Assembly (NCBI GenBank): GCA_964443145.1
Contig: CAYUBS010000082.1
Coordinates: 1 to 13,393, forward strand
Length of the DNA stretch: 13,393 bases
Direction: 5' to 3'
Origin: JAHEFT01 sp964443145
GTDB taxonomy: Bacteria; Pseudomonadota; Gammaproteobacteria; Xanthomonadales; SZUA-36
Below the pieces are notes generated by a model, which saw nothing but the letters and a program-made list of their open reading frames with translations, had not been told where the DNA came from and ran no database searches. A program made the position numbers and the translations under genes. Shown piece by piece: positions 5,762 through 13,393 of the stretch. Each line of letters begins with the position of its first letter. The first letter of the stretch is position 1.

Positions 5762-6904
5762 ATGAGCAACTCAAAACAGGATTTAATCATGGTGGCGATG
5801 TCGGGCGGCGTCGATTCCGCCGTGTCTGCCCTGCTGTTGCAGCAGCAAGGCAAACCGATTGCGGGCATGTTCATGAAAAACTGGGAAGAAGACGATCGCT
5901 TCGGGACCTGCCCGGCGGAACAGGATGCGGCGGACGCACAGGCGGTTGCCGATGTAATGGGTATCGCACTGCACCGGCGAAATTTCGCCGCCGAATACTG
6001 GGATTTCGTGTTCGAGGAATTTCTCGACGAATACCGGGCCGGACGTACCCCCAACCCCGACATCCTGTGTAACCGGGAAATCAAGTTCAAGACCTTTCTC
6101 GAGCATGCGATGGACCTGGGCGCCGACTACATCGCCACCGGACATTACGTCCGCAGCGACTGCAAGGATGGAGTTCATCGCCTGCTGCGGGGCCTCGACC
6201 CCAACAAGGACCAGAGCTACTTCCTGTACACCATCGGACAGCAACAACTGGCGCACACGCTTTTTCCGGTGGGTGAACTGCTCAAACCGGAAGTACGTAC
6301 ATTGGCCGAAGACTGCAATTTGCCGGTACATGCCAAGAAGGACAGCACCGGGATCTGTTTTATCGGTGAGCGCAACTTCAGGGATTTTCTGAGCGAATAC
6401 ATCCCACCCTGCCCTGGGGAAATCAGGACGATCGATGAACAAGTGATAGGCCAGCACACCGGTCTGATGTACTACACGCTTGGCCAGCGCCAGGGTTTGG
6501 GTATCGGCGGCGTGAGCGGATTCAGCGACGAGGCCTGGTACGTATTGCACAAAGAGTTGCAGAGCAACGTCCTGTATGCCGGTCAGGGTCACGACCACCC
6601 CTGGCTGTTTGCAACCGAAGTAAGGGCAAGCCAGCTCAGCTGGGTTGCCGGAACTGCCCCCCTGGCAGGCGCTAAATTGACCGCCAAGGTTCGTTACCGG
6701 CAATCCGACCAGGCCTGTATCGTCCATGAAATCAACGACGACGAACTGGCCCTCCATTTTGAACAACCGCAGCGGGCCGTCACCGCAGGCCAGTCTGTCG
6801 TGTTGTACGATGGCGAGAACTGCCTGGGTGGCGGAATCATAGACTGGGCAGATACTCACCCGGCGACCCGGGCACTGATACCTCAAGAGAAGGTGAACCC
6901 ATGA
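5762..6904 (+). CDS. mnmA: tRNA-specific 2-thiouridylase MnmA
   Basis: With the start at 5762 the product has 380 residues, close to the family norm of about 360-380. MnmA uses ATP to adenylate U34 of tRNA-Lys, -Glu and -Gln and then inserts sulfur from the TusE relay, making the 2-thio part of mnm5s2U. The PP-loop SGGVDS is at residues 14-19. FMKNWEEDD and AGRTPNPDILC follow, with catalytic Cys103. The DSTGICFIGER segment holds the second catalytic Cys199. The C-terminal OB-like domain carries LGQRQGLGIGG and ends in the GENCLGGGII motif. The upstream open frame extends to 5576, but that part is antisense to clpS and not family-like. ATGs at 5756 and 5762 both fit the usual N terminus; neither has a clear ribosome site. 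The stop overlaps the hflD start (ATGA), indicating translational coupling. Confidence 0.96.
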   Translation: MSNSKQDLIMVAMSGGVDSAVSALLLQQQGKPIAGMFMKNWEEDDRFGTCPAEQDAADAQAVADVMGIALHRRNFAAEYWDFVFEEFLDEYRAGRTPNPDILCNREIKFKTFLEHAMDLGADYIATGHYVRSDCKDGVHRLLRGLDPNKDQSYFLYTIGQQQLAHTLFPVGELLKPEVRTLAEDCNLPVHAKKDSTGICFIGERNFRDFLSEYIPPCPGEIRTIDEQVIGQHTGLMYYTLGQRQGLGIGGVSGFSDEAWYVLHKELQSNVLYAGQGHDHPWLFATEVRASQLSWVAGTAPLAGAKLTAKVRYRQSDQACIVHEINDDELALHFEQPQRAVTAGQSVVLYDGENCLGGGIIDWADTHPATRALIPQEKVNP

Positions 6905-7509
6905 GAGAAAAAACACTGGCACTTGCCGGCGTCTTCCAGGCGACCGAACTGGTACGTCAGGCGGCCAACCACGGCACCTGGTCCGGTTATGCCGCCAGCG
7001 CCAGCCTGCACAGCCTGTTCAAAATCGAGGCCGGATCGACAGAAGAAGTCTACGGTGGGGTCAGCAAGATGCGACTGGGTGTGGAGACCATGCTTGCGGT
7101 ATTGGAAGGCGATGGCCGCCATGCCGATTCGCTTCGCTATGCAGTGGGATTACTGCAGATCGAAAAGAAACTTCGACGTTCCGGCAAGCTCCAGCAACAA
7201 CTTGGACAAGGGCTGGAAACCATTTCTGCGCTGGGGGATGAACTGGAACAGCATGAGTGCGAGGATTTACAGGCACATGAGATTTCAGAACTGTATACCG
7301 AGACCATCAGCACGCTGTCACCGCGGATCGTTGTTAATGGCAACCCGCAGTACCTGAGAAACGAACGAACCGTCGACTGGGTACGGACCTTGCTGCTGGC
7401 CGGGCTGCGCTCGGCAATCCTCTGGAACCAGCTGGGCGGAGGTCGTTTCGAACTGATGTTCGGTCGTAAAAAGATCATCAAGGAAGGCAAAGCTCTGCTG
7501 ATGAGTTGA
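6901..7509 (+). CDS. hflD: High frequency lysogenization protein HflD homologue
   Basis: A 202-residue mostly helical protein similar in length to E. coli HflD (about 210). It begins at an ATG inside the ATGA overlap with mnmA, behind AGAAGG (6888-6893). Recognisable segments are LAGVFQATELVRQAA (about 8-22), SLFKIEAGSTEEVYGG (38-53), LRYAVGLLQIEKKL (78-91) and RTLLLAGLRSAILWNQLGGGRFELMFGR near the C terminus. In E. coli HflD is a peripheral inner-membrane protein that sequesters the lambda CII activator. Its role for the host is not well defined, and its near-constant pairing with mnmA suggests a link to tRNA modification or translation. In E. coli and pseudomonads purB normally follows; here acnA follows instead. 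No terminator is seen between hflD and acnA. Confidence 0.94.
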   Translation: MREKTLALAGVFQATELVRQAANHGTWSGYAASASLHSLFKIEAGSTEEVYGGVSKMRLGVETMLAVLEGDGRHADSLRYAVGLLQIEKKLRRSGKLQQQLGQGLETISALGDELEQHECEDLQAHEISELYTETISTLSPRIVVNGNPQYLRNERTVDWVRTLLLAGLRSAILWNQLGGGRFELMFGRKKIIKEGKALLMS

Positions 7510-7593
7510 GTGCGGTAAAGCTATTATTAAGAACCATAATCAAAACAGTTAAGGATTCACACTGTAAAGCATGCCCGAATTCGGCGATAATTA

Positions 7594-7610
7594 GTGGTTC
7601 ACCCAACCAC
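7594..7610. promoter_or_regulatory. Inverted repeat in the acnA leader
   Basis: GTGGTT (7594-7599) and AACCAC (7605-7610) form a perfect 6-bp dyad around CACCC, 23 bases before the acnA ATG. A -10-like GATAAT (7586-7591) lies just upstream, with only a poor -35 match (TGTAAA, 7563-7568). If that promoter is real, the dyad would cover the transcription start region and could be an operator or a short leader hairpin. Its function is unknown. Confidence 0.35.
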
Positions 7611-7633
7611 CCAGTCGAATAACGGAGAACAGC

Positions 7634-10291
7634 ATGGGAGATTCATTCTCGACCGCCTCCAGCCTCAACGTAAACGGTGAAGATTACCGTTACTACAGCC
7701 TGGAAAAACTCGGTCAGCAACACGATATTTCACGGTTGCCTTTCAGCCTCAAAATTCTGCTAGAAAACCTGTTGCGCCATGAAAACGGCGTCGACGTCAC
7801 GCGCAGTGATATCGAAGCCCTGTGTAACTGGGACCCCAAGGCGGACCCCAGCACAGAAATCGCATTTACCCCGTCCCGCGTCGTTCTGCAGGATTTCACG
7901 GGTGTGCCTGCCGTCGTCGACCTGGCGGCCATGCGTGACGCGATGACATCACTGGGTGGCCAGGCCAACCAGATCAACCCTCTGTCACCGGCAGAGCTGG
8001 TGATCGACCACTCTGTACAGGTGGATAGCTACGGCCAGGCCAATTCGCTTGACCTGAATAACCAGATTGAATTCCAGCGTAACAATGAGCGCTACAGCTT
8101 CCTGCGCTGGGGGCAATCAGCCTTCAGTAACTTCCGCGTGGTCCCGCCCAACACCGGCATCGTGCACCAGGTTAACCTGGAGCACCTGGCCCGAGTGGTC
8201 TTCGGTACCGATGGCGTGGCCTACCCGGATACGGTTGTAGGAACCGATTCTCATACCACCATGATCAATGGCATCGGCGTTCTTGGTTGGGGCGTTGGCG
8301 GCATAGAAGCTGAAGCTGCCATGCTCGGCCAGGCCATCACCATGCTGATCCCCCAGGTTGTCGGGTTCAAACTGACGGGTAATATGCCCGAGGGTGCTAC
8401 CGCAACCGACCTGGTGCTGACCATCGTTGAAATGCTGCGCGAACTGGGTGTTGTAGGAAAATTCGTAGAATTTTTCGGTGACGGCTTGCAGACACTGCCA
8501 TTGGCAGACCGTGCGACGATCGCCAACATGGCGCCTGAGTACGGCGCTACCTGCGGTATTTTCCCGGTAGACGAGGAAAGCCTGCGCTACCTGACTCTGT
8601 CCGGACGCTCTGACGAGCAGGTTGCGCTGGTCAAGGAATACATGAAAGCGCAGGGCATGTTCCATTCGGCCAGTTCGCCTGATGCGGAATACAGTGCTGT
8701 ATTGGAACTCGACATGTCTACGGTATTACCGAGCCTGGCCGGGCCTAAACGCCCACAGGATCGAGTTCTGCTGTCAGACATGCGCGAGAACTACCTGGAG
8801 AACGTAACCCCTCTCAGCGCCGGTCGTAGCGGCAGCGGGTCTGCTGAAGTCGAATACAAAGGCGAAACTTTCGAACTGGAAGACGGCGCGGTCGTGATCG
8901 CGGCGATTACCTCCTGCACCAATACTTCGAACCCGGCCGTGATGCTAGGCGCCGGCCTGCTGGCCCGCAACGCGGTCGCCAAAGGCCTGCGGGTCAAGCC
9001 CTGGGTGAAAACATCACTCGGCCCGGGCTCACGCGTGGTAACCGACTATTTCGTCAAAGCCGGACTGATGGATGATCTGGAAAGCCTTGGTTTCAACGTG
9101 GTGGGTTATGGCTGCACAACCTGCATCGGTAATTCGGGCCCCTTGCCCGAACCGGTTGGTAATGCGATTCGCGAAAACGATCTTGTTGCTTGCTCGGTGC
9201 TATCCGGAAACCGTAATTTTGAAGGCCGCGTCCACGCGGATGTCAAAATGAACTACCTGGCCTCACCGCCGCTGGTCGTCGCTTACGCGCTGGCCGGAAG
9301 TCTGAAGATCGACCTGACCCGCGAACCGCTGGGTGAAGACAACAATGGCAATCCGGTTTACCTGCGAGATATCTGGCCCAGCAGCCATGAGGTGCAGGAA
9401 GTTGTGCAAAACAGCGTGACCTCAGAAATGTTCCGCAGCAGCTACGCCAATGCGTTTAAGGGTGACGAGCGCTGGAACAGTATCGACTCGCCGCAGGGCG
9501 AAATGTTCGAATGGCAGGATGACTCTACTTACGTGCAGAACCCGCCCTACTTCCGCGGAATGACGCTGGAACTGCCCGATATTCCGGTGATCAAGGCTGC
9601 CCGTTGCCTGGCAAAACTCGGTGACTCCATCACCACCGATCACATCTCTCCAGCCGGTGCTATCAAAGAAGACGCTCCGGCCGGCGAATATCTGAAAAAC
9701 AAAGGCGTGCAGAAAGCAGACTTCAATTCCTACGGCTCCCGCCGCGGTAACCACGAAGTTATGATGCGCGGCACTTTTGCCAACGTGCGTTTACGTAACC
9801 AACTGGCACCTGGCACAGAGGGCGGATGGACCACGTTCCAGCCCTCTGGCGAGCAAATGAGCATTTTTGACGCCGCCATGAAGTACCAGGCTGAGGATGT
9901 GCCACTGATCGTGCTGGCCGGTAAAGAGTACGGCACCGGTTCTTCACGTGACTGGGCTGCCAAAGGCACCAACCTGCTGGGCGTTAAGGCAGTGATTACC
10001 GAGAGTTTCGAAAGAATACACCGTTCTAACCTGGTTGGAATGGGGGTTCTACCGCTTAACTTCATGCCCGGAGAGACTGTGGATTCTCTCGGACTTACAG
10101 GCAAAGAAACGTTTGATATTGAAGCACTTGCGGATGGTTCTTTAGATTCTTTATCAATTACTGCAACGGCTGAAGACGGCTCTGTTACCACCTTCCAGGT
10201 ACGTGTCCGGATCGACACGCCCAAGGAAATGGAATATTACCGTCATGGAGGAATTCTGCACTACGTACTCAGGCAATTGGCTGTAGCCTGA
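7634..10291 (+). CDS. acnA: Aconitate hydratase A
   Basis: An 885-residue aconitase of the AcnA/IRP1 class (E. coli AcnA has 891). It interconverts citrate and isocitrate through cis-aconitate in the TCA and glyoxylate cycles. The [4Fe-4S] ligands are Cys428 (TSCTNTSNP) and Cys494 and Cys497 (GYGCTTCIGNSG), with the same 66-residue spacing as in E. coli AcnA. Other family blocks are VLQDFTGVPAVVDLAAMR near residue 85, DSHTTMINGIGVLGWGVGGIEAEA near 210-235, SITTDHISPAG (665-675) and the swivel-domain active-site loop GSSRDWAAKG (769-778). The start ATG has GGAGA (7624-7628) at five bases. The domain arrangement and N-terminal motif exclude AcnB. AcnD is unlikely because no prp genes are nearby. 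A strong terminator follows. The last 250 bases contain a distinctly AT-rich patch. Confidence 0.97.
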   Translation: MGDSFSTASSLNVNGEDYRYYSLEKLGQQHDISRLPFSLKILLENLLRHENGVDVTRSDIEALCNWDPKADPSTEIAFTPSRVVLQDFTGVPAVVDLAAMRDAMTSLGGQANQINPLSPAELVIDHSVQVDSYGQANSLDLNNQIEFQRNNERYSFLRWGQSAFSNFRVVPPNTGIVHQVNLEHLARVVFGTDGVAYPDTVVGTDSHTTMINGIGVLGWGVGGIEAEAAMLGQAITMLIPQVVGFKLTGNMPEGATATDLVLTIVEMLRELGVVGKFVEFFGDGLQTLPLADRATIANMAPEYGATCGIFPVDEESLRYLTLSGRSDEQVALVKEYMKAQGMFHSASSPDAEYSAVLELDMSTVLPSLAGPKRPQDRVLLSDMRENYLENVTPLSAGRSGSGSAEVEYKGETFELEDGAVVIAAITSCTNTSNPAVMLGAGLLARNAVAKGLRVKPWVKTSLGPGSRVVTDYFVKAGLMDDLESLGFNVVGYGCTTCIGNSGPLPEPVGNAIRENDLVACSVLSGNRNFEGRVHADVKMNYLASPPLVVAYALAGSLKIDLTREPLGEDNNGNPVYLRDIWPSSHEVQEVVQNSVTSEMFRSSYANAFKGDERWNSIDSPQGEMFEWQDDSTYVQNPPYFRGMTLELPDIPVIKAARCLAKLGDSITTDHISPAGAIKEDAPAGEYLKNKGVQKADFNSYGSRRGNHEVMMRGTFANVRLRNQLAPGTEGGWTTFQPSGEQMSIFDAAMKYQAEDVPLIVLAGKEYGTGSSRDWAAKGTNLLGVKAVITESFERIHRSNLVGMGVLPLNFMPGETVDSLGLTGKETFDIEALADGSLDSLSITATAEDGSVTTFQVRVRIDTPKEMEYYRHGGILHYVLRQLAVA

Positions 10292-10323
10292 ACGACTCGC
10301 AGACCCTTAAAGCACTAACAAAG

Positions 10324-10350
10324 AACCCCGGCCTCGTGCCGGGGTTTTTT
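10324..10350 (+). terminator. Rho-independent terminator of acnA
   Basis: AACCCCGGC (10324-10332) pairs with GCCGGGGTT (10338-10346) around a CTCGT loop and is followed by a T run to 10350. It ends one base before the stop codon of the convergent lhr gene. On the minus strand the hairpin has only a weak T-rich tail (TTCTTTG), so it may partly stop lhr transcripts as well. Confidence 0.93.
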
Positions 10351-10351
10351 A

Positions 10352-13300
10352 TTACCGCGCCAGAGATGCCGGTAAACTGTGTACCACGCGCAAATGCCGT
10401 TCCGCTTCCGCGGAGTTGATTGCCCCGGATTTACCCGTCAATTCCAGCTCATCACCCTGGATGCGCGCCACCGGCTCGCCATCCATCAGCAAAATCCGGT
10501 TACCCGCTTTAGCCACGGTTTTGACTCCCGGTGTGATGATGCCACCCAGGTTGAGGGGATCTGTGGCGTTGATCACATTGAGCTGACGCTCTCCGGGCTC
10601 TTTCGCATAACGCCGCAGCAACCCGACCGCTTCGGGCAGTGCGAACTGCTCGCCCGAGAAGCCGTCTACAAAGCGGCCGCCCAGAACTTCGCCCCGGTCT
10701 TCCATCCTGCGCAGGTAACGCAGCAGGTGCCGCCAGGGCGGCAGCAGGGACTCGCGCTCCAGGACGGCCCGGAACACCACGCCGTAACGCCTGAGCAGGG
10801 CCTCACATACCACCGCCAACTTCGCCTGGTCCGGAAACAACTCACTATCGTTTTGAGCATCCGGCCCCTCGAAGGCCTCGCGGGTCAGGCTCCAGCGCCC
10901 CATTAGACCCGGCTGCGCCACACCACGGTGGCGTCGTAACGCTTTCTGTTTGCGCCGTTTCTCAGCCTCCGGTCGGATCAGCCAGCGCAGCGGGGAGAAC
11001 GCATCGGAAGTGACCAGGCCGCGGGCGACCAGTTCACCGATCGCCTGCTCCACCTGCAGCGGCATTAAGCCGGTTTGTTGCTCAAGATCGATCGTGAACA
11101 TTGCACCTCGCCCCTGCAGGGCCGCCAACACCCGACCGGCCAGTGTCCCCGGCTCTTCAGCAGTACTGTCGGAACGGCACTTCCAGGCGTCGGCGTATCG
11201 CCGGGGCACGATGGCAATCGGAGTTGCCGCAAGCAACTGCTGACCGCCCTGCCCCACGGTGGACGGACGGAACCAGGTGGCAAAGCCGCTCAGAAACTGT
11301 TCGTCCAGTCTTGACGGATCGTAATCTGCACAGCGACTGGCCAGCAGGCCCTGCTCCCAGGCAGAAACCGGTGCAGCCCACCCCTCCAGTAGCGTCAGCA
11401 CCTGTTCGAGTTCACCGGCCGGCTCATCCAGTCCATGCCAGCTCAACAGAAAACGCATATATGCGGCTGGTGGCACCGGACGCGAGGCTTTTCTGCGCCG
11501 GTCCCGACTGTAACGATGAATCCTCGCCAGCAGGCGGCGTTCACACCAGGGTCTTTGTACGTCACCGCCTGAGCCGGATTGATCCATAACAATGGCGTAA
11601 CCCTCGGTTTGCAGCCTGATGAGCGCAACCTCCAGATCAGCCTGCGGCAGGGCAAAATCAGCGGCCAGGGTTGAGGCCTTTACCGGGCCAAGCCCGGCCA
11701 GGCGGCTGCGCAACATCTCGACCAGAGCCAGCTCACTATCCACCTCGCTACGCGGGTAGACGTCGACCGGGTCGGGCCGCAGTTCCGCGCCGGGGTGAAG
11801 GGCACAAAATTCATCCAGGCGCTCTGTCGCGACCCACCAGGCGTACCCATCGCGCTGCACGCAACTGGCGCGCAGATCATTCGCCAGCAACTGGAACCAG
11901 CTACCCCACTGCGCGGCACTGCCGGCGGCAGTTCCTGTACTGGACGTGCCGGTGGAAAACTCATCGCGGGTGAGGAATCCCAGTTGCAGCAAACCATCGT
12001 GCAGTTCATCCGGATTCCTGGGCCGGATCCAGGCTTCAGACTTGACCTGCTCGGTGGCATCCACCGAGATAATGCTCAGGGTAGCCGCAGCGCCCAGGTC
12101 ATTCGGGTTCTGGCTGATCGCGCGGGTGCGCCGGTTCTCCGCCTCTCCGTCGTCCAGGAAGGCATAGGGCCTGGCGTTGATGATCTCGGCAGACAGGGGC
12201 GAAGGTGCAATCAGGTCAAGGCAACGGATTTCAATCTCACCTGCCTCAATCCGGCGCAGCAATGCTTCCAGCCCGTCGATGTCCATGGTTTCGGTCATGC
12301 AGTCATCAATCGTCTGGTTGACCAAAGGATGATCAGGTATTTCACGTTCACCGCGGATATTTTCCAGGCAGGCCAGCTGATCCGGAAACACAACGGCAAC
12401 CAGGTCCTCGGCCTGATTGCGCTGCCATTGCGGCGGCAATCTCTGGCCGTTACGCATGCGCTGGACCGCCAGTGCGATGGTCGCGTTCCAGCGCCATCGC
12501 GCTTCAAACATGGGTGCATCCAGCAGTGCCTGGATCAACACGCCACGAACGCTGGCCGACTTAAGGTATCCCGGCACATCTTTGGTTTCAAAACTGTGGG
12601 TCTCTCCGAGCGAGAGGATCAGGCAGTCCTCAAGGGCAGCCGCCTGTAGCTCGAAATTAAAATGCCGGCAAAATCGTTTGCGCAGCGCCAGGCCCCAGGC
12701 CCGCATAATGCGCGAGCCCAGCGGCGCATGAACCACCAGGTGCATATCGCCCGTGTCGTCAAAAAATCGCTCCAGCACGATCGATTCCTGTGTCGGAATG
12801 ACACCCAGGGCTTCCTTTGCGCCGGCCAGGTAGCCGACCACCTGCGCTACCGCAGTTGCATCGATACCCGCTTGCAGCAGGTGTGTCTGCGCTGCCTCGA
12901 CACCCTGCTCTTCCAACAATTGGTTCAACTCGCTGCGTAGCCCGGAAACCGCCGCCGACAACTCGTCGCTGCGACCGGGCGCATCGCCAACCCAGAAAGG
13001 AATGGTAGGTGGCTGGCCGTGTGCGTCCTCGACCAGTACACGCCCCTGCTCGATTTTCAGAATTCTGTAGCTGCTATTGCCAAGCTGGAATATGTCTCCA
13101 GGCAGGCTTTCAAATGAGAAATCCTCATTCAGTGTCCCCACCCGGAACCCCTGCGGCATCATCACAACATCGTAATCAAAGTGATCCGGAATGGCGCCAC
13201 CATTTTGCAGGGCCGTGAGGCGAGCCGCCGGGCGCGGGCGCAGTCGGCCATTGATCGCATCGTAGTGCAGATATGCCGCGCGCCGGCCGCGACGTGTTGC

Positions 13301-13393
13301 GTAACCGCCGGCCAGCATGCCGATAACGGCTTCAAAATCGGCTGATGTCAGGTCACGATAGGGCCAGGCTGAACGCACCAGGTCCAGTAAGGC
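10352..13393 (-). CDS. lhr: Large helicase-related protein Lhr, C-terminal portion (cut by right window edge)
   Basis: The last 1013 codons of a gene that starts beyond the right edge; the frame is open to base 13393, so the GTG at 13378 is not a real start. Full-length bacterial Lhr is about 1500 residues, so the two RecA-like ATPase domains are missing from view. The fragment opens in the winged-helix region of the helicase core, followed by the Lhr-specific DEAD/H-associated domain. Its most recognisable block is RFFDDTGDMHLVVHAPLGSR, then MRAWGLALRKRFCRHFNFELQ (about residues 209-249 of the fragment). The remaining 500 or so residues match the long C-terminal extension of winged-helix type modules found only in long Lhr. 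Lhr is an ATP-dependent 3'-5' translocase and RNA:DNA helicase linked to DNA repair; a uracil-DNA glycosylase activity has been reported for the E. coli C-terminal region. It converges on acnA. No frameshift is seen. Confidence 0.92.
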   Translation of the reverse strand, partial: ALLDLVRSAWPYRDLTSADFEAVIGMLAGGYATRRGRRAAYLHYDAINGRLRPRPAARLTALQNGGAIPDHFDYDVVMMPQGFRVGTLNEDFSFESLPGDIFQLGNSSYRILKIEQGRVLVEDAHGQPPTIPFWVGDAPGRSDELSAAVSGLRSELNQLLEEQGVEAAQTHLLQAGIDATAVAQVVGYLAGAKEALGVIPTQESIVLERFFDDTGDMHLVVHAPLGSRIMRAWGLALRKRFCRHFNFELQAAALEDCLILSLGETHSFETKDVPGYLKSASVRGVLIQALLDAPMFEARWRWNATIALAVQRMRNGQRLPPQWQRNQAEDLVAVVFPDQLACLENIRGEREIPDHPLVNQTIDDCMTETMDIDGLEALLRRIEAGEIEIRCLDLIAPSPLSAEIINARPYAFLDDGEAENRRTRAISQNPNDLGAAATLSIISVDATEQVKSEAWIRPRNPDELHDGLLQLGFLTRDEFSTGTSSTGTAAGSAAQWGSWFQLLANDLRASCVQRDGYAWWVATERLDEFCALHPGAELRPDPVDVYPRSEVDSELALVEMLRSRLAGLGPVKASTLAADFALPQADLEVALIRLQTEGYAIVMDQSGSGGDVQRPWCERRLLARIHRYSRDRRRKASRPVPPAAYMRFLLSWHGLDEPAGELEQVLTLLEGWAAPVSAWEQGLLASRCADYDPSRLDEQFLSGFATWFRPSTVGQGGQQLLAATPIAIVPRRYADAWKCRSDSTAEEPGTLAGRVLAALQGRGAMFTIDLEQQTGLMPLQVEQAIGELVARGLVTSDAFSPLRWLIRPEAEKRRKQKALRRHRGVAQPGLMGRWSLTREAFEGPDAQNDSELFPDQAKLAVVCEALLRRYGVVFRAVLERESLLPPWRHLLRYLRRMEDRGEVLGGRFVDGFSGEQFALPEAVGLLRRYAKEPGERQLNVINATDPLNLGGIITPGVKTVAKAGNRILLMDGEPVARIQGDELELTGKSGAINSAEAERHLRVVHSLPASLAR

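Noticed and set aside
5783..6922. A 379-codon open frame on the minus strand opposite mnmA
   Set aside because: It is fully antisense to a clear MnmA, has no recognisable domain, and its residue mix is what a GC-rich gene gives in its opposite frame.
11795..12649. A 284-codon open frame on the plus strand opposite lhr, with other shadows such as 11101-11589
   Set aside because: They lie wholly inside the Lhr reading frame on the other strand, have low-complexity Gln/Arg-rich composition and no family motif.

Overview
The window looks like ordinary chromosomal DNA from a gammaproteobacterium. The evidence is the pair mnmA-hflD (HflD is essentially a gammaproteobacterial protein), a clpS-clpA pair beside infA, and an AcnA-type aconitase and Lhr close to their enterobacterial and pseudomonad counterparts. 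The genus cannot be read from the sequence. No mobile element, CRISPR array, phage gene or broken gene is visible. All genes are intact except two cut by the window edges.

Layout. Bases 1-104 hold the first 34 codons of a homocysteine S-methyltransferase gene on the minus strand. A small exported protein of unknown function (206-655) diverges from it and ends in a strong terminator. Next comes an exported DUF885-family putative metal-dependent hydrolase (760-2511) with a TTG start. It converges on a tRNA-Gly(GCC) gene (2573-2648, minus), and the two appear to share one bidirectional terminator. Divergent from the tRNA is infA (initiation factor IF-1). It converges on clpA, which lies downstream of clpS on the minus strand; together they encode the AAA+ unfoldase and the N-end-rule adaptor of the ClpAP protease. 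Back-to-back with clpS are mnmA (tRNA 2-thiouridylase) and hflD, joined by an ATGA overlap. acnA (aconitase A) follows and ends at a strong terminator. The last 3 kb are the C-terminal two thirds of the DNA helicase Lhr, on the minus strand and cut by the right edge.

The genes are mostly housekeeping: translation and tRNA maturation (tRNA-Gly, infA, mnmA), regulated proteolysis (clpS, clpA), central carbon metabolism (acnA), DNA repair (lhr) and sulfur amino acid metabolism (the left-edge methyltransferase). The least explained parts are the 149-residue exported orphan, the DUF885 protein, and a few short palindromes and promoter-like arrangements between divergent genes. I did not find a new multi-gene system here, and the findings are scored accordingly.
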